Assembly: GCF_001435525.1 (NCBI RefSeq)
Contig: NZ_AZDP01000102.1
Location: 1 to 42,549, forward strand
Length of the DNA: 42,549 nt
Reading direction: 5' to 3'
DNA from: Levilactobacillus koreensis JCM 16448
Lineage (GTDB): Bacteria > Bacillota > Bacilli > Lactobacillales > Lactobacillaceae
Below, in pieces: positions 31,636 through 40,527 of this stretch; within the stretch, counting starts at the first letter, position 1; every line of letters starts with the position of its first letter. Position numbers and translations under genes: made by a program. The notes beneath the pieces were generated by a model, which saw nothing but the letters and a program-made list of their open reading frames with translations, made no database searches and was not told where the DNA came from.

Positions 31636-33867
31636 ATGTCAATTGATGTTAGTAACACGCCAGACATGTATACCATTACCATCTCCGGAACCTTCACGTT
31701 CAACACCAACTGCCGAGTACGGAATACCCCAGATATGAGTGATGGCGGTGTCGCCACTTATACGTCTGGCATGACCGTTACCTATGACAGTAAATTAAAG
31801 AACGGCGACCACCTCTGGCTGTCCTACATTGCGGATAGTGGCACCCGGCGTTATATTCCGTACGCCAACACCGATACTGGGGTCTACTTTGGGACGGATA
31901 GTAATCCCGTTGACCCGGTTCAAGCAGCCGCCAGCTCGACGCCAACGCAGTCTTCATCAAACGATTCTGGCTTAGGTACCCTATCTGGTCAAGCCGGTGC
32001 GGATGTCGCCGACCAAACGCCAGATGGCACAACCCTAACCATGAGTGGGAGCTTCACCTTCAATACAACTGCCCGCGGGCGGGACAATGATCTGATGTCC
32101 GCCAATAAAGGGGACACCTTCAACAGTGGCGACACCGTCTACTACGATGCTAAGATCAAAAATGATGGTCACTACTGGTTCGAATACTCTCACTACGGTT
32201 CTGGTACCTACTATGTCCCTTATACCACTATCAGTCCTTTCCACGTTTATGGGACCGACGACAATCCTGGTGACCCTGTGTACCCTCAAGACCAGAGCAG
32301 TACAACAACTACTCCAAGCACGTCAACTACGTCACGAGACCATACTGGACAGGATACTGGACTGCAGGAACTGACTAGTGATGATAATCGTGTTCCAGTC
32401 GGGGAGGGTTATATTTACCCTTGCCGTGGAAGCCTAGTATTGAAATCTAACGCAATGGGACGTACTCAACCGGATATGGCTGCCACTGAGGTCAAAAAGT
32501 ATTTAGCTGGAAATAAGATTCCATACACAGCCCGTGAATTCGCAAATGGTCACTTGTGGGTCGTAGTTAACGATAGTGGTGATGAATTATATTTGCCTGT
32601 TAGCACAATCGCAAATTATAAAAGTTCATACTATCATGATAAAAAGCACTACACCTCAACTTACTCCTATGTTTTGACCGACTACAACGCTACTCAGCCC
32701 TTCTCGGAACTATGGCCTAACACCGCGACAACCAACTTCTTTGATGTCAATGATACAAGCTCTTCTGAAGTTGGAACCAACATTACTAACATTTCTGCTA
32801 CAACCGAATTAACGCCATCTTCTGACGAACTAAACGCAATGCAACAACTAGCAGATGAAGTCAATGCCAGTGCCGATGACCAAAGTGTTTCCATCGCCTA
32901 CATTACCGATACGCATTTCGATAGCTATAAAACACCCGGAACCGCCCGCGTCCTTCACAGTATGCAATTAATGAGCTACTTCGCAAAAAACTTTGGCGTT
33001 GACTTAGTCATCCATGGTGGTGATTTGAATGACGGCGTTAAGCCTAAAGATATCTCAGAAGCGGATATCAAGCGAGCTGTCGACGCAATTAAATTCAGTC
33101 AACGTCCCTACATTATTCTACAGGGGAATCACGATGACAACTCAGGATATTCCCGTGACGAGTCTGGACTAGATGCTAGTCAAATTATCACGAATGAAGA
33201 GGCCTTGTCCCTACGTCGAAACTGGTTCAGTAACTGGCTGAATATTCCTGACAACAACCCAAACAATGCTGTATATGGATCTTACCAGGTTCCAAACAGT
33301 AACGTGACTATCATTGTCCTCGATGGGTTTGATCAAGCTGATGCCTCCAATCCAACTCGAGAGATGGTTCGGCATGGTCACACCGAATATTCTACGGCAC
33401 AACAAAATTGGTTACAATCTATCTTAGATACAATTGATGATAGTCAAAAAATTATTGTCTTTGACCACATCTCTCTGAGCGGCGTTCCTTTAAATCAGTG
33501 GGCATGTCAAGAGGATGGCTGGTTTGAATACTCTACGGCACAATCATACCAAGCTGGTATCCAATCTAGCCAAAATATTTATAATATTTTGGAGGATCAC
33601 CAGAGTAATCACGAAAACATCCTTGGCTTCTTTGCTGGTCACACCCACCTTGATAATAATGCATTTTCAGGAGGCATTCAATTCATCACAACGGCTTGCG
33701 CATTAGCCGACCGCGGGATTGGAGCTAGCTCTCGTACTAACGGAACATTGTCTGAAAATGCTTGGGAAATCATCCAAATCAATCCAACCCGTAACGAAAT
33801 CATCCAATACCGACTTCCAGGCGGGCACACCGATACTGAGTACTTTAAACAAACCTGGCAAATTTAA
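31636..33867 (+). CDS. SH3-like repeats plus calcineurin-type metallophosphoesterase (743 aa)
   Basis: Three SH3-like repeats come first (about 11-95, 131-215 and 256-330): MYTITISGTFTFNTNCRVRN and TLTMSGSFTFNTTARGRD are clear copies, the third is more diverged. Linkers are rich in Ser and Thr. The phosphoesterase domain has every metal ligand: DTH (425-427), GGD (461-463), GNHDD (497-501), His611 and GHTH (668-671). No signal peptide or membrane helix is seen, unusual for a protein with wall-binding modules. ATG at 31636 follows AAAGAGGTTTTCAAA. It lies among three secreted paralogues. A wall-teichoic acid or nucleotide phosphodiesterase is possible. Confidence 0.85.
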   Translation: MSIDVSNTPDMYTITISGTFTFNTNCRVRNTPDMSDGGVATYTSGMTVTYDSKLKNGDHLWLSYIADSGTRRYIPYANTDTGVYFGTDSNPVDPVQAAASSTPTQSSSNDSGLGTLSGQAGADVADQTPDGTTLTMSGSFTFNTTARGRDNDLMSANKGDTFNSGDTVYYDAKIKNDGHYWFEYSHYGSGTYYVPYTTISPFHVYGTDDNPGDPVYPQDQSSTTTTPSTSTTSRDHTGQDTGLQELTSDDNRVPVGEGYIYPCRGSLVLKSNAMGRTQPDMAATEVKKYLAGNKIPYTAREFANGHLWVVVNDSGDELYLPVSTIANYKSSYYHDKKHYTSTYSYVLTDYNATQPFSELWPNTATTNFFDVNDTSSSEVGTNITNISATTELTPSSDELNAMQQLADEVNASADDQSVSIAYITDTHFDSYKTPGTARVLHSMQLMSYFAKNFGVDLVIHGGDLNDGVKPKDISEADIKRAVDAIKFSQRPYIILQGNHDDNSGYSRDESGLDASQIITNEEALSLRRNWFSNWLNIPDNNPNNAVYGSYQVPNSNVTIIVLDGFDQADASNPTREMVRHGHTEYSTAQQNWLQSILDTIDDSQKIIVFDHISLSGVPLNQWACQEDGWFEYSTAQSYQAGIQSSQNIYNILEDHQSNHENILGFFAGHTHLDNNAFSGGIQFITTACALADRGIGASSRTNGTLSENAWEIIQINPTRNEIIQYRLPGGHTDTEYFKQTWQI

Positions 33868-33886
33868 CAATGACCTCTCAATAGTT

Positions 33887-33934
33887 GAAAACCTCACTAC
33901 TAATTCAAAGCGGATTGGTAGTGAGGTTTTTCTG
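33887..33934. terminator. Bidirectional terminator after the phosphoesterase gene
   Basis: GAAAACCTCACTAC and GTAGTGAGGTTTTTC form a 12-bp stem with T-run on the plus strand and a shorter one on the minus strand. It probably also ends the convergent secreted paralogue 2. Confidence 0.85.
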
Positions 33935-34016
33935 TCTTTACATTTCACTTTGACACTAAACATGTGTTGTATATAAAACTGTTGAAACTTTACAAACTGA
34001 AATTGCTGAAAATTAT

Positions 34017-34910
34017 TTATTCTTGGACCAAGAAAACGACGCCCTCTCCATACGGCGTATTCTCATCATCAGTGTTCTCCTCAATCCCGCCACCAATTTT
34101 CCAGCCTGAATAACTAAAATCACGAATATTCTTACTATATCCCGCCGCTGATAGCGCTTGTGCCATTTCGTCTGTGTTATCTGTATCTTTTACATTAATT
34201 ACGATTGCCCTAAAGTCTTTGTACTGAATTCCTATGCCACTCAAAAGGTATTCGACCCCTGCTTGAGCTTGGGGTGTTCCCATACCAAATTGGAGGATAT
34301 TGTTACCATTTGCAATAAAATCATTAGCTGCAGTCTCCACTGACCTATCATAAACACAATTTGGAAACATCTTCATCAAGTTGACATCGGCCGGTTGTAA
34401 ATCAAAGCCTTGGATTGCATTCGTCCAATCCATCGTTGAAGTTGTTGCCGTTGCTGGTGCCGTGTTATCACTCGTACTGGTTGAACCAGTTCCAGTCGTA
34501 CTTGTCGATGGTGTCGCGACCGGAACAGTAGTCTTCGCTTTCTGCGTCGAACTAGCATCGTTTAAATACCCTCGCCAGATCCAACCACCATGCTGACCAT
34601 CTGCACTGTTCACATGATAGTAGATCAGATAGTTTCCGGAATCTACGTCGTATAACTCTTCATGAGCATTCGTATACCAGACCATATCTGGTGTATTACT
34701 ATTGTAATCATACCGAATACCTAAATGCTCTGAATAACGCGCTCCCTGACTCGCCACTAACGCGTGCTTGCCCATACTCCGCCGCCAAACTAATCGGACT
34801 GAGTTAGACCGACTGGCGGAGTATTGTGAGCTCGCTGAAGCGGTTAGTGTTCCGCCAAATAGGCCTAAACCAACGCTTGTGGCAATAATACCTTTGACAA
34901 TCTTTTTCAT
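34017..34910 (-). CDS. Secreted paralogue 2 of the WR-SMG family (297 aa)
   Basis: Signal peptide MKKIVKGIIATSVGLGLFGG to about residue 27, then YSASRSNSVRLVWRRSMGKHA, RYSEHLGIRYDYN, NAHEELYDV and GGWIWRGYL as in paralogue 1. A Thr/Ser-rich linker (about 126-158) separates this from a C-terminal part beginning TMDWT and LQPADVNLMKMFPNCVYD, also shared with paralogue 1. ATG at 34910 is preceded by GAGAGGAAGGCAATTATA. It is a closer relative of paralogue 1 than of paralogue 3. Surface-located; activity unknown. Confidence 0.8.
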   Translation of the reverse strand: MKKIVKGIIATSVGLGLFGGTLTASASSQYSASRSNSVRLVWRRSMGKHALVASQGARYSEHLGIRYDYNSNTPDMVWYTNAHEELYDVDSGNYLIYYHVNSADGQHGGWIWRGYLNDASSTQKAKTTVPVATPSTSTTGTGSTSTSDNTAPATATTSTMDWTNAIQGFDLQPADVNLMKMFPNCVYDRSVETAANDFIANGNNILQFGMGTPQAQAGVEYLLSGIGIQYKDFRAIVINVKDTDNTDEMAQALSAAGYSKNIRDFSYSGWKIGGGIEENTDDENTPYGEGVVFLVQE

Positions 34911-35027
34911 TATAATTGCCTTCCTCTCATTGAACCTAGTTTAGTCAGAACGCTATTTCTCGGCCACATAAACGGTGAGCACAGTCGCTGATAGTAAAGG
35001 TTCGGCCCTCAATTAATCGGTCCGCAC

Positions 35028-35073
35028 GAAAAAGCGGCCACCACGCCGTTTAGCGTTTGGTGACCCCCTTTCT
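35028..35073 (-). terminator. Terminator of secreted paralogue 3
   Basis: On the minus strand GGTCACCAAACGC and GCGTGGTGGCC form an imperfect stem with loop TAAACG, followed by GCTTTTTCG. Confidence 0.7.
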
Positions 35074-35082
35074 TAATTCCTG

Positions 35083-35937
35083 CTATTCACTGTCGTCTTC
35101 ATACATTACCGCATAATACGCGCGCATTGCTTTGAGCGACCGATCTTTCATTTGACTATTCGGTACCGTGTGGAACCCGATTCCCACCCGTGGCGACGCA
35201 ACTCTTGGTAAGGCATCCTCAAAGTTCTGCGCCATGTTCTTGACCTGCGTCGCGTACGTCTGCGACAGGCCCAGCCGTGATTGGAAGTCCTGTTCCGTAA
35301 TGTAAGCCACGCTGCCGTTCAAATTGTGCGGGTCTAATTTTAACCGCTGTATAGCTTGTTCGCTGTTAAAGTCTGGATTCAAGTACATCTGCTCACTCTC
35401 GAGTTGGGCGTAGGCATTCACTGCTGCCTTGAACTTGAATGTGGGATACGCCTGCTGAATGTAAGCCACCACGTCCTTGTCAAACTGCGCCGTGCTTCGC
35501 GCACTGTTTAAATTTAGCTTGCCCGTCACGGGTTTAACCGTCCCGCTCTGACCCAGGGTCGCTACCACACCGTCCTGCAGATAACCGCGCCACACCCACG
35601 CGGCGAACAGCCCATCACTGCTCTTCACGTGGTAGTAGATCCGATACTTGCCGGTCGCCTTGACCTGCACCTTTTCGTGAGCATCCGTGTAAAATGTCAG
35701 CTTGGTCAGTGTGCTCAAATCCCCGTAGCGATAACCCAAGTGCTTCGAATAGCGGGCCCCTTCACCCGTCGCATGAACCGCGTGTCGCCCCATCGACCGC
35801 CGCCAGATCAACCTGATTGAATTTGACCGTTGTGCCGAATACTGAACCTTCGCCGCTGCGGTCACCGTCATCCCCGTTGACGCTAGACCAACCACCGCAA
35901 CGGCCATAGCAACGCGTTGCCAAATCTGTTTAACCAT
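35083..35937 (-). CDS. Secreted paralogue 3 of the WR-SMG family (284 aa)
   Basis: The signal peptide MVKQIWQRVAMAVAVVGLAS... ends near AAAK. The shared domain follows: YSAQRSNSIRLIWRRSMGRHA, RYSKHLGYRYGD, DAHEKVQV, YYHVKSSDGLFAAWVWRGYL. The C-terminal part differs from the other two paralogues and is helical with many Gln and Asn; it contains YLNPDFNSEQAIQRLKLDPHN. The start ATG at 35937 is chosen because GAGGAGG lies upstream, though at 12 bases; TTG at 35949 touches the ribosome site and is less likely. Function unknown. Confidence 0.78.
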   Translation of the reverse strand: MVKQIWQRVAMAVAVVGLASTGMTVTAAAKVQYSAQRSNSIRLIWRRSMGRHAVHATGEGARYSKHLGYRYGDLSTLTKLTFYTDAHEKVQVKATGKYRIYYHVKSSDGLFAAWVWRGYLQDGVVATLGQSGTVKPVTGKLNLNSARSTAQFDKDVVAYIQQAYPTFKFKAAVNAYAQLESEQMYLNPDFNSEQAIQRLKLDPHNLNGSVAYITEQDFQSRLGLSQTYATQVKNMAQNFEDALPRVASPRVGIGFHTVPNSQMKDRSLKAMRAYYAVMYEDDSE

Positions 35938-36024
35938 AATACCTGCCAACCTCCTCTGTAAGCTGCCCTCAGCGTAGCATATCCCCAGCGACAGTTACCA
36001 GTCCTTTCGAATTGCCCCCATGAA

Positions 36025-36055
36025 AAAATCCCCCACCAAATTAATGGGTGGGAGA
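36025..36055 (-). terminator. Terminator downstream of the APC permease gene
   Basis: On the minus strand TCTCCCACC, loop CATTAATT and TGGTGGGGGA, followed by TTTTTT. It lies 280 bases after the permease stop, so the R1-F remnant would be in that 3' region. Confidence 0.7.
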
Positions 36056-36097
36056 CTTGTTTTAGTATCGTTTTAATTGGCGTGTAAATTACCTTCG

Positions 36098-36316
36098 CCT
36101 TACCGGCTGGCCAGCTATGAATTGAACCGGCACGACTGAGCCTATGTCTGACAACCTCTTGGCCTGCACGGTTATTCTCTCCACCAACTAGGAAAATGAC
36201 CACACGGATTGTTAACGTCCACACTATGACATGTAGGCTACGCGAGAATTCCACCAGTTGTCATGACAGCGCACGGTCAGAGCAGCCGGAATCCCTGACA
36301 GCCGGAGTGCGGCCAT
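36098..36316 (-). repeat. Degenerate structured repeat R1, copy F
   Basis: Only one end is clearly R1: GGAATCCCTGACAGCCGGAG plus TGCGGCCATT at 36287-36316. The other end may be CCGGCTGGCCAGCTATG at 36103-36119, but the centre is not alignable by eye. The clear end begins about 16 bases after the permease stop, in its sense. Confidence 0.5.
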
Positions 36317-36331
36317 TCTAACAAAATCCCA

Positions 36332-37921
36332 CTAGTCCTCATTAACTCGCTGGTTCAACTCCTCAGCGATGCGGAACGACTCACTGTAGTAAGCGTCGTG
36401 TACGCCCAGGTAGTAGCAGGCCAAGCTCCCGGCCGCCACGAATACGAAGTCCAGCGGATACGGCAGCGTTCCCAGCCCACCGAATTCTGCACTCCCCATC
36501 AGCGACATGATGGTCAGCCAAACCATTTCGGCCAGCAACCACCGGCTGCCCTTGAGGCTCGCCCGTAGTGATTGCCACCCCGCTGGCTTTCGGATTTCAT
36601 AATACACGTAGCAGACCAGTCCCAACGCAATCACGCCGAAGACCTCAATCGTAGTCGGCCACTTGGCCCAGTAGATGGCCAGGCTTGCCAGCACGTAGGC
36701 CAGCGGTGCCCACCAGTTCAGACCGTGCAGTCGAAATGGCCGGACAAACTTAGGTCCCTGATGGCGGAGCGCCGTCACTGTGACCGGCCCGGTCAGATAG
36801 GCGATCAGCGTCGACGTCGAAATGACGTTGGACAACGTACTCCAATTACGAAAGCCCGCGACCAACACCACACCGAGCAGCATATTGACGATCATTGCCC
36901 GTCGCGGTGTCTGGTACTTCCGGTTGATTTCACCCAACCTTGTTGGCACGTGCTTGGTCCCAGTCATGGCAGCCAGAGCCCGACTCGTCGTCGCCACGAA
37001 AGAGACTCCGGTGCCAAATGGTGACACGAAAGCGTCCAAGTACAGCAGTGTCGACAGCCAGCCTAGGTTCAACAGAATGGCGAGGTCGGCAAATGGTGAC
37101 TGGAAGTTGACTCCCTGCCAACCATGTTGCAACATCCCCGCTGGCACGGCCCCAATGAAGGCAACCTGTAGCATCGTGTAGATCACCGTGCTGATTCCAA
37201 AGGCGATCACGATGCCCCAGAGAATGTTGCGCTCCGGGTGCTCAATCTCATTGCCCATGTTGATGGTCGTCTGAAAGGCATTGTAGGAAAAGATGATTCC
37301 GGCGGCCGTGGTCGCTGAGAAGATCGACGCACTCCCGGCCGGCATGAAGCCTGCGGTGTGCGCAAAGTTTTGCGGTTCAAACCCCGTCCAGATCAAGACG
37401 ATGATGGTCAACGTGGGAATGGCTAATTTAAAAATCGAAATAAAGCTCGTAAATCGAGTTAACAGCTTTACCGACCAAAAGTTCAGGAGGGTAAAGGCCA
37501 GAATAAACAGGAAGACGATCACCAGTCCTTGATTGGTGATGTTGCCATCTCTCAAGAACCCGCGCGTCCAGTTGGCCCAGGACCACGGCCAGGAACTCAT
37601 GTACTGGACTGCCGCCACCGCTTCAATCGGAATAATCGTTAAGAGGGACAACCAATTCGACCACCCGGCCACAAACCCCAATAAGGGGCCGTGGGAGAAC
37701 GCGGCGTACTGACTCATCCCGCCACTCGTGGGAAACATCGTCCCCAGTTCAATATAATTCACTGCAATCAGGCCAATGACGACAGCCCCTAAAATCCATG
37801 ATAAAACTGCGGCTGGACCGGCGATTTGTGCGGCCATCCCGGCCCCAAACAGCCACCCCGAGCCAATGATGGCACTCAGCGTTAACATGACTAGCGAGTA
37901 TAAACTCATCTTGCGCTTCAA
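36332..37921 (-). CDS. APC-family amino acid permease (529 aa)
   Basis: An amino acid-polyamine-organocation transporter with about 12-14 membrane helices. The N-terminus MSLYSLVMLTLSAIIGSGWLFGAGMAA carries the substrate-binding GSGW-type unwound helix, and GIIFSYNAFQTTINMGNEIEHPERN is the second binding segment with conserved Glu. The start TTG at 37921 has GAGGAA upstream at good spacing; ATG at 37909 is too far. It stands alone. The terminal 30 residues are charged. The substrate cannot be told from sequence. A remnant of R1 lies just after its stop. Confidence 0.88.
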   Translation of the reverse strand: MKRKMSLYSLVMLTLSAIIGSGWLFGAGMAAQIAGPAAVLSWILGAVVIGLIAVNYIELGTMFPTSGGMSQYAAFSHGPLLGFVAGWSNWLSLLTIIPIEAVAAVQYMSSWPWSWANWTRGFLRDGNITNQGLVIVFLFILAFTLLNFWSVKLLTRFTSFISIFKLAIPTLTIIVLIWTGFEPQNFAHTAGFMPAGSASIFSATTAAGIIFSYNAFQTTINMGNEIEHPERNILWGIVIAFGISTVIYTMLQVAFIGAVPAGMLQHGWQGVNFQSPFADLAILLNLGWLSTLLYLDAFVSPFGTGVSFVATTSRALAAMTGTKHVPTRLGEINRKYQTPRRAMIVNMLLGVVLVAGFRNWSTLSNVISTSTLIAYLTGPVTVTALRHQGPKFVRPFRLHGLNWWAPLAYVLASLAIYWAKWPTTIEVFGVIALGLVCYVYYEIRKPAGWQSLRASLKGSRWLLAEMVWLTIMSLMGSAEFGGLGTLPYPLDFVFVAAGSLACYYLGVHDAYYSESFRIAEELNQRVNED

Positions 37922-38033
37922 GCCAAATTCCTCACTTTCAAAAAAATAATCCGTCAGTGACTATTGGGTGGACGCCGGCAATCTCGCCTGCGCCACCATG
38001 CTCAGTCAGCTTCGCCTTAAGCAAAGACTGGAT

Positions 38034-38092
38034 ACAAAAGGACCGAACACCTCGTCGATTTTAACAACGACCCAATCTGACGTGTTCGGCCC
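38034..38092 (-). terminator. Terminator of the metal-transporter pair
   Basis: On the minus strand GGGCCGAACAC and GTGTTCGGTCC form an 11-bp stem with one wobble and an inner GTCGTT/GACGAG-like region, followed by TTTTGTATC. Confidence 0.75.
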
Positions 38093-38142
38093 ATTTTACA
38101 CTTGCTCTCTGGCAATGCCATAAGAAAGTGGGAATAATCTGC

Positions 38143-38847
38143 TTAGAAGAACTGACCGACGTAGTAGTGAATAAACATGGTAATAATCCCGACGATCACG
38201 TTACGAATAATAGCTGTCTTCACTAATCCATGGCCTAATTTAGCACTCAGAAATCCCGTCAACGTGACGGATAACAGTACGGCCACGATGGTCGCTGGCC
38301 ACTGCGTTGCGGCTGGAAAAAGCGTCATCGCAGCCAGTGGGAAGGCCCCACCCAGTGACGCCGCAATCAGTGAAGAAAAGGCGGCGTCCCACGGATTCAT
38401 GTAGTGGCCAAGTTGAATGTCTTCCTTAACGTTGACGACCGTGCCCAGCGCGTCCTTACTCATCAGGTCCTTAGCGATGGCCAGTGCCGTTTCTTCGGTG
38501 ACCCCGCGGTCTAGGTAAAACTGCTGGACGGACTTCAATTGCCCCGCATAGTCCGTGCCCAGTAACCGTTTTTCCTTTGCGACGGCCGCCTTTTCGGTAT
38601 CCTTTTGCGTGCTGACGGAGGCGTATTCACCCGATGCCATGGAAAAGGCACAGGCCAGTAGGTCGGACAAACCGGCGATAAAAATCGTAAACTGGTTATT
38701 TGTTGCGGCGGCCACACTGAACAGGACCCCGACAACGGTCAAGATACCGTCATTTGACCCCAGCACGCCGGCCCGCAACGTGTTGAGCTTTTCTTCCATT
38801 GTTTGATGTTGCTTTTTAGCTTTCTTCAATTCTTGATTTGCAACCAT
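38143..38847 (-). CDS. VIT1/CCC1-family metal transporter 2 (234 aa)
   Basis: Five membrane helices with the family core LRAGVLGSNDGILTVVGVLFSVA near the N-terminus and a cytoplasmic loop rich in Glu and Lys between helices 2 and 3 that binds metal in plant VIT1. This family moves Fe2+ or Mn2+ out of the cytoplasm. ATG at 38847 follows GGGGAGGCTCAACT. It is 13 bases after the upstream paralogue gene, so both are on one message. N-terminal residues 1-25 are charged. Iron versus manganese is not decidable from sequence. Confidence 0.88.
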   Translation of the reverse strand: MVANQELKKAKKQHQTMEEKLNTLRAGVLGSNDGILTVVGVLFSVAAATNNQFTIFIAGLSDLLACAFSMASGEYASVSTQKDTEKAAVAKEKRLLGTDYAGQLKSVQQFYLDRGVTEETALAIAKDLMSKDALGTVVNVKEDIQLGHYMNPWDAAFSSLIAASLGGAFPLAAMTLFPAATQWPATIVAVLLSVTLTGFLSAKLGHGLVKTAIIRNVIVGIITMFIHYYVGQFF

Positions 38848-38860
38848 AGTTGAGCCTCCC

Positions 38861-39547
38861 CTAGGCAAATAAAGTACCAATGCCGTACGTGACCAGCATC
38901 GTTAAGATTCCGGCAATGACGTTACGCATCGTCCCGTTCCGGCGGTTTGCGTTTCCCAGCATCGCCGCCACGTAACCGGTAATCGACAGCGCCACGACCA
39001 CGGCCAAGAAGGTCCCCAGAATGCGCCATTTTGCTGGCAACAGACTGATCGACAGCAGTGGCAGAATCGACCCCGTTGGGAAGGAGATCATTGACGCAAT
39101 CGCTGCGGAAAATGGATTGGTATACTCACCAACATTGAAGCCAAACCGTTCGCGGACGGTAGTCTTCACGGGATCATCGGCCATCATTTCCTTCGTCGCC
39201 TGTTCCGCTAACTCGGGCTTGATCCCAGTTGCCGCGTACTTATCACGAACAAAGGAGAACTCCTCCTCATAATGATCGTCCAACGCGACCGTTTGCGTCT
39301 CGATGGCTTTGCGTTGCGCGTCCTTCTGCGTGTTGACCGAGACATACTCGCCCATCGCCATGGAGACCGTCCCGGCAATCATTCCGGCGATCCCGGAAAT
39401 AAAGATGGCGTAACTACTGGTAGCCGCCCCCGCGACACCAATAACGATCCCAGCAACGGAAAGAATCCCGTCGTTGGCCCCCATCACACTGGCCCGTAGC
39501 ACGTTGATTTTTTGGGCCAACGTGGCTTGCTTTTTTTCCTTTTTCAT
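38861..39547 (-). CDS. VIT1/CCC1-family metal transporter 1 (228 aa)
   Basis: A paralogue of the next gene: LRASVMGANDGILSVAGIVIGVAGA, then MAMGEYVSVNTQKDAQRKAIE and the acidic cytoplasmic loop (DDHYEEEFSFVRDKYAATG) that likely binds metal. Five helices in all. ATG at 39547 has GGCGGAG 6 bases upstream. The promoter at 39588-39615 and an inverted repeat TTAG-N6-CTAA just upstream suggest metal-responsive control. Divergent from the Fur/PerR gene. Homo- or hetero-dimers of the two paralogues are possible. Confidence 0.9.
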   Translation of the reverse strand: MKKEKKQATLAQKINVLRASVMGANDGILSVAGIVIGVAGAATSSYAIFISGIAGMIAGTVSMAMGEYVSVNTQKDAQRKAIETQTVALDDHYEEEFSFVRDKYAATGIKPELAEQATKEMMADDPVKTTVRERFGFNVGEYTNPFSAAIASMISFPTGSILPLLSISLLPAKWRILGTFLAVVVALSITGYVAAMLGNANRRNGTMRNVIAGILTMLVTYGIGTLFA

Positions 39548-39587
39548 AACTACTCCGCCCCCAAAAGATTTCCGATAACTCAATCAC

Positions 39588-39615
39588 ATTATAGTTTAAC
39601 ACTAGTTAGAAACAA
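39588..39615 (-). promoter_or_regulatory. Promoter of the metal-transporter pair
   Basis: On the minus strand TTGTTT (39610-39615), 16 bases, TATAAT (39588-39593), about 40 bases before the ATG at 39547. Confidence 0.7.
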
Positions 39616-39618
39616 AAG

Positions 39619-39632
39619 TTAGGTGTATCTAA
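39619..39632. promoter_or_regulatory. MntR-like operator TTAG-N6-CTAA
   Basis: TTAGGTGTATCTAA is an inverted repeat (TTAG-T-A-CTAA) resembling MntR/DtxR-type boxes of Bacillota. It touches the -35 box of the metal-transporter promoter, a position suited to activation or repression. Which regulator binds is inference. Confidence 0.5.
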
Positions 39633-39836
39633 TTAATCTTAGCTAATTTAGAATGGTTATTATCTGCTAACGAATCCATTGTACTCACTATCCCGGAAAA
39701 AGTAAACGCCAATTTGGCAAATTTTAATTTTTAATCACGATTTATTCTAAAGTAGAGCGGAATGCTGGACGTGTCGTCAAAATGTGGTTTAATAGAGTCA
39801 AACTAGACTGATTATAAATTAAAGGAGGGATTCCCA

Positions 39837-40325
39837 ATGGCTAGTCAGCAACAACTTCTCAATCAAGCCTTGAAGACGCTGAAGGAGCACCACGTCCGGG
39901 TGACCCCACAACGACAAATTATCTTAACTTATCTGGTGACCCACCATAACCATCCGGCGGTCGACACCATTTTTAATGCGTTATCGGATCAACTCCCTAA
40001 CCTTAGCATGGCCACTGTCTATAACACGCTTAACCTCTTAGTGGACCTTGGTATCGTCATTGAATTACCGAACGACAACGGTGGAATTCGCTACGACTTT
40101 TACGGGCGGCCCCACTATCACGTCATCTGTGAGAATTGCGGCAAGATTACCGACGTCTTCGCTCCAGACTTCGACGAGATCGAACAGGAACTGAACCATC
40201 AGGCCAGCGAGCAAACGGGGTACTTGGTGACCAGCAATCACGTGGAAGTCTACGGTCTCTGCCCCGAATGTCAACAGAAACTGCACATCGACCGGAAACG
40301 GCAGAGTTGGGCTACTGCGGAGTAG
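39837..40325 (+). CDS. Fur/PerR-family metalloregulator (162 aa)
   Basis: A winged-helix N-terminal domain (LKEHHVRVTPQRQIILTYL, then LSMATVYNTLNLLVDLGIV, the recognition helix) is followed by the metal-binding dimer domain. RYDFYGRPHYHVICENCGK and LCPEC supply the structural zinc site (Cys98, Cys101, Cys142, Cys145) and the sensing histidines. The RYDF-x-x-x-PHYHVIC form is closer to PerR than to Fur, so peroxide sensing is likely but unproven. ATG at 39837 follows AAAGGAGGGATTCCCA. Divergent from the metal exporters; R1-G begins about 16 bases after its stop. Confidence 0.9.
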   Translation: MASQQQLLNQALKTLKEHHVRVTPQRQIILTYLVTHHNHPAVDTIFNALSDQLPNLSMATVYNTLNLLVDLGIVIELPNDNGGIRYDFYGRPHYHVICENCGKITDVFAPDFDEIEQELNHQASEQTGYLVTSNHVEVYGLCPECQQKLHIDRKRQSWATAE

Positions 40326-40340
40326 TTATACTTGCGTGAA

Positions 40341-40527
40341 ATGACCGCGCTCCGGTTGCCAGGGATTCCGCCTGCTGTGGGGACGCTTCGGACTGAGAAA
40401 CAGTCCTCTCGCTCGCTTTTAAGCCGCGGAAAACACGCGTCTTAAAAGTCGCCCATCTTGTTAGCTAGCCAGCAGCCAGCTAACAAGATTACCACGGCTG
40501 GCTGCATCCCTGGCCTCCTCCGGCTCA
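40341..40527 (+). repeat. Structured repeat R1, copy G
   Basis: It begins 16 bases after the regulator stop, in the same sense. Helix 2 is the longest seen: ATCTTGTTAGCT with AGCTAACAAGAT. Helix 3 is CTTTTAAG/CTTAAAAG plus CGCG/CGCG. Helix 4 is GGACTG/CAGTCC. The outer helix CCAGGGAT/ATCCCTGG is unchanged. This copy is the clearest for drawing the fold. Confidence 0.9.
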
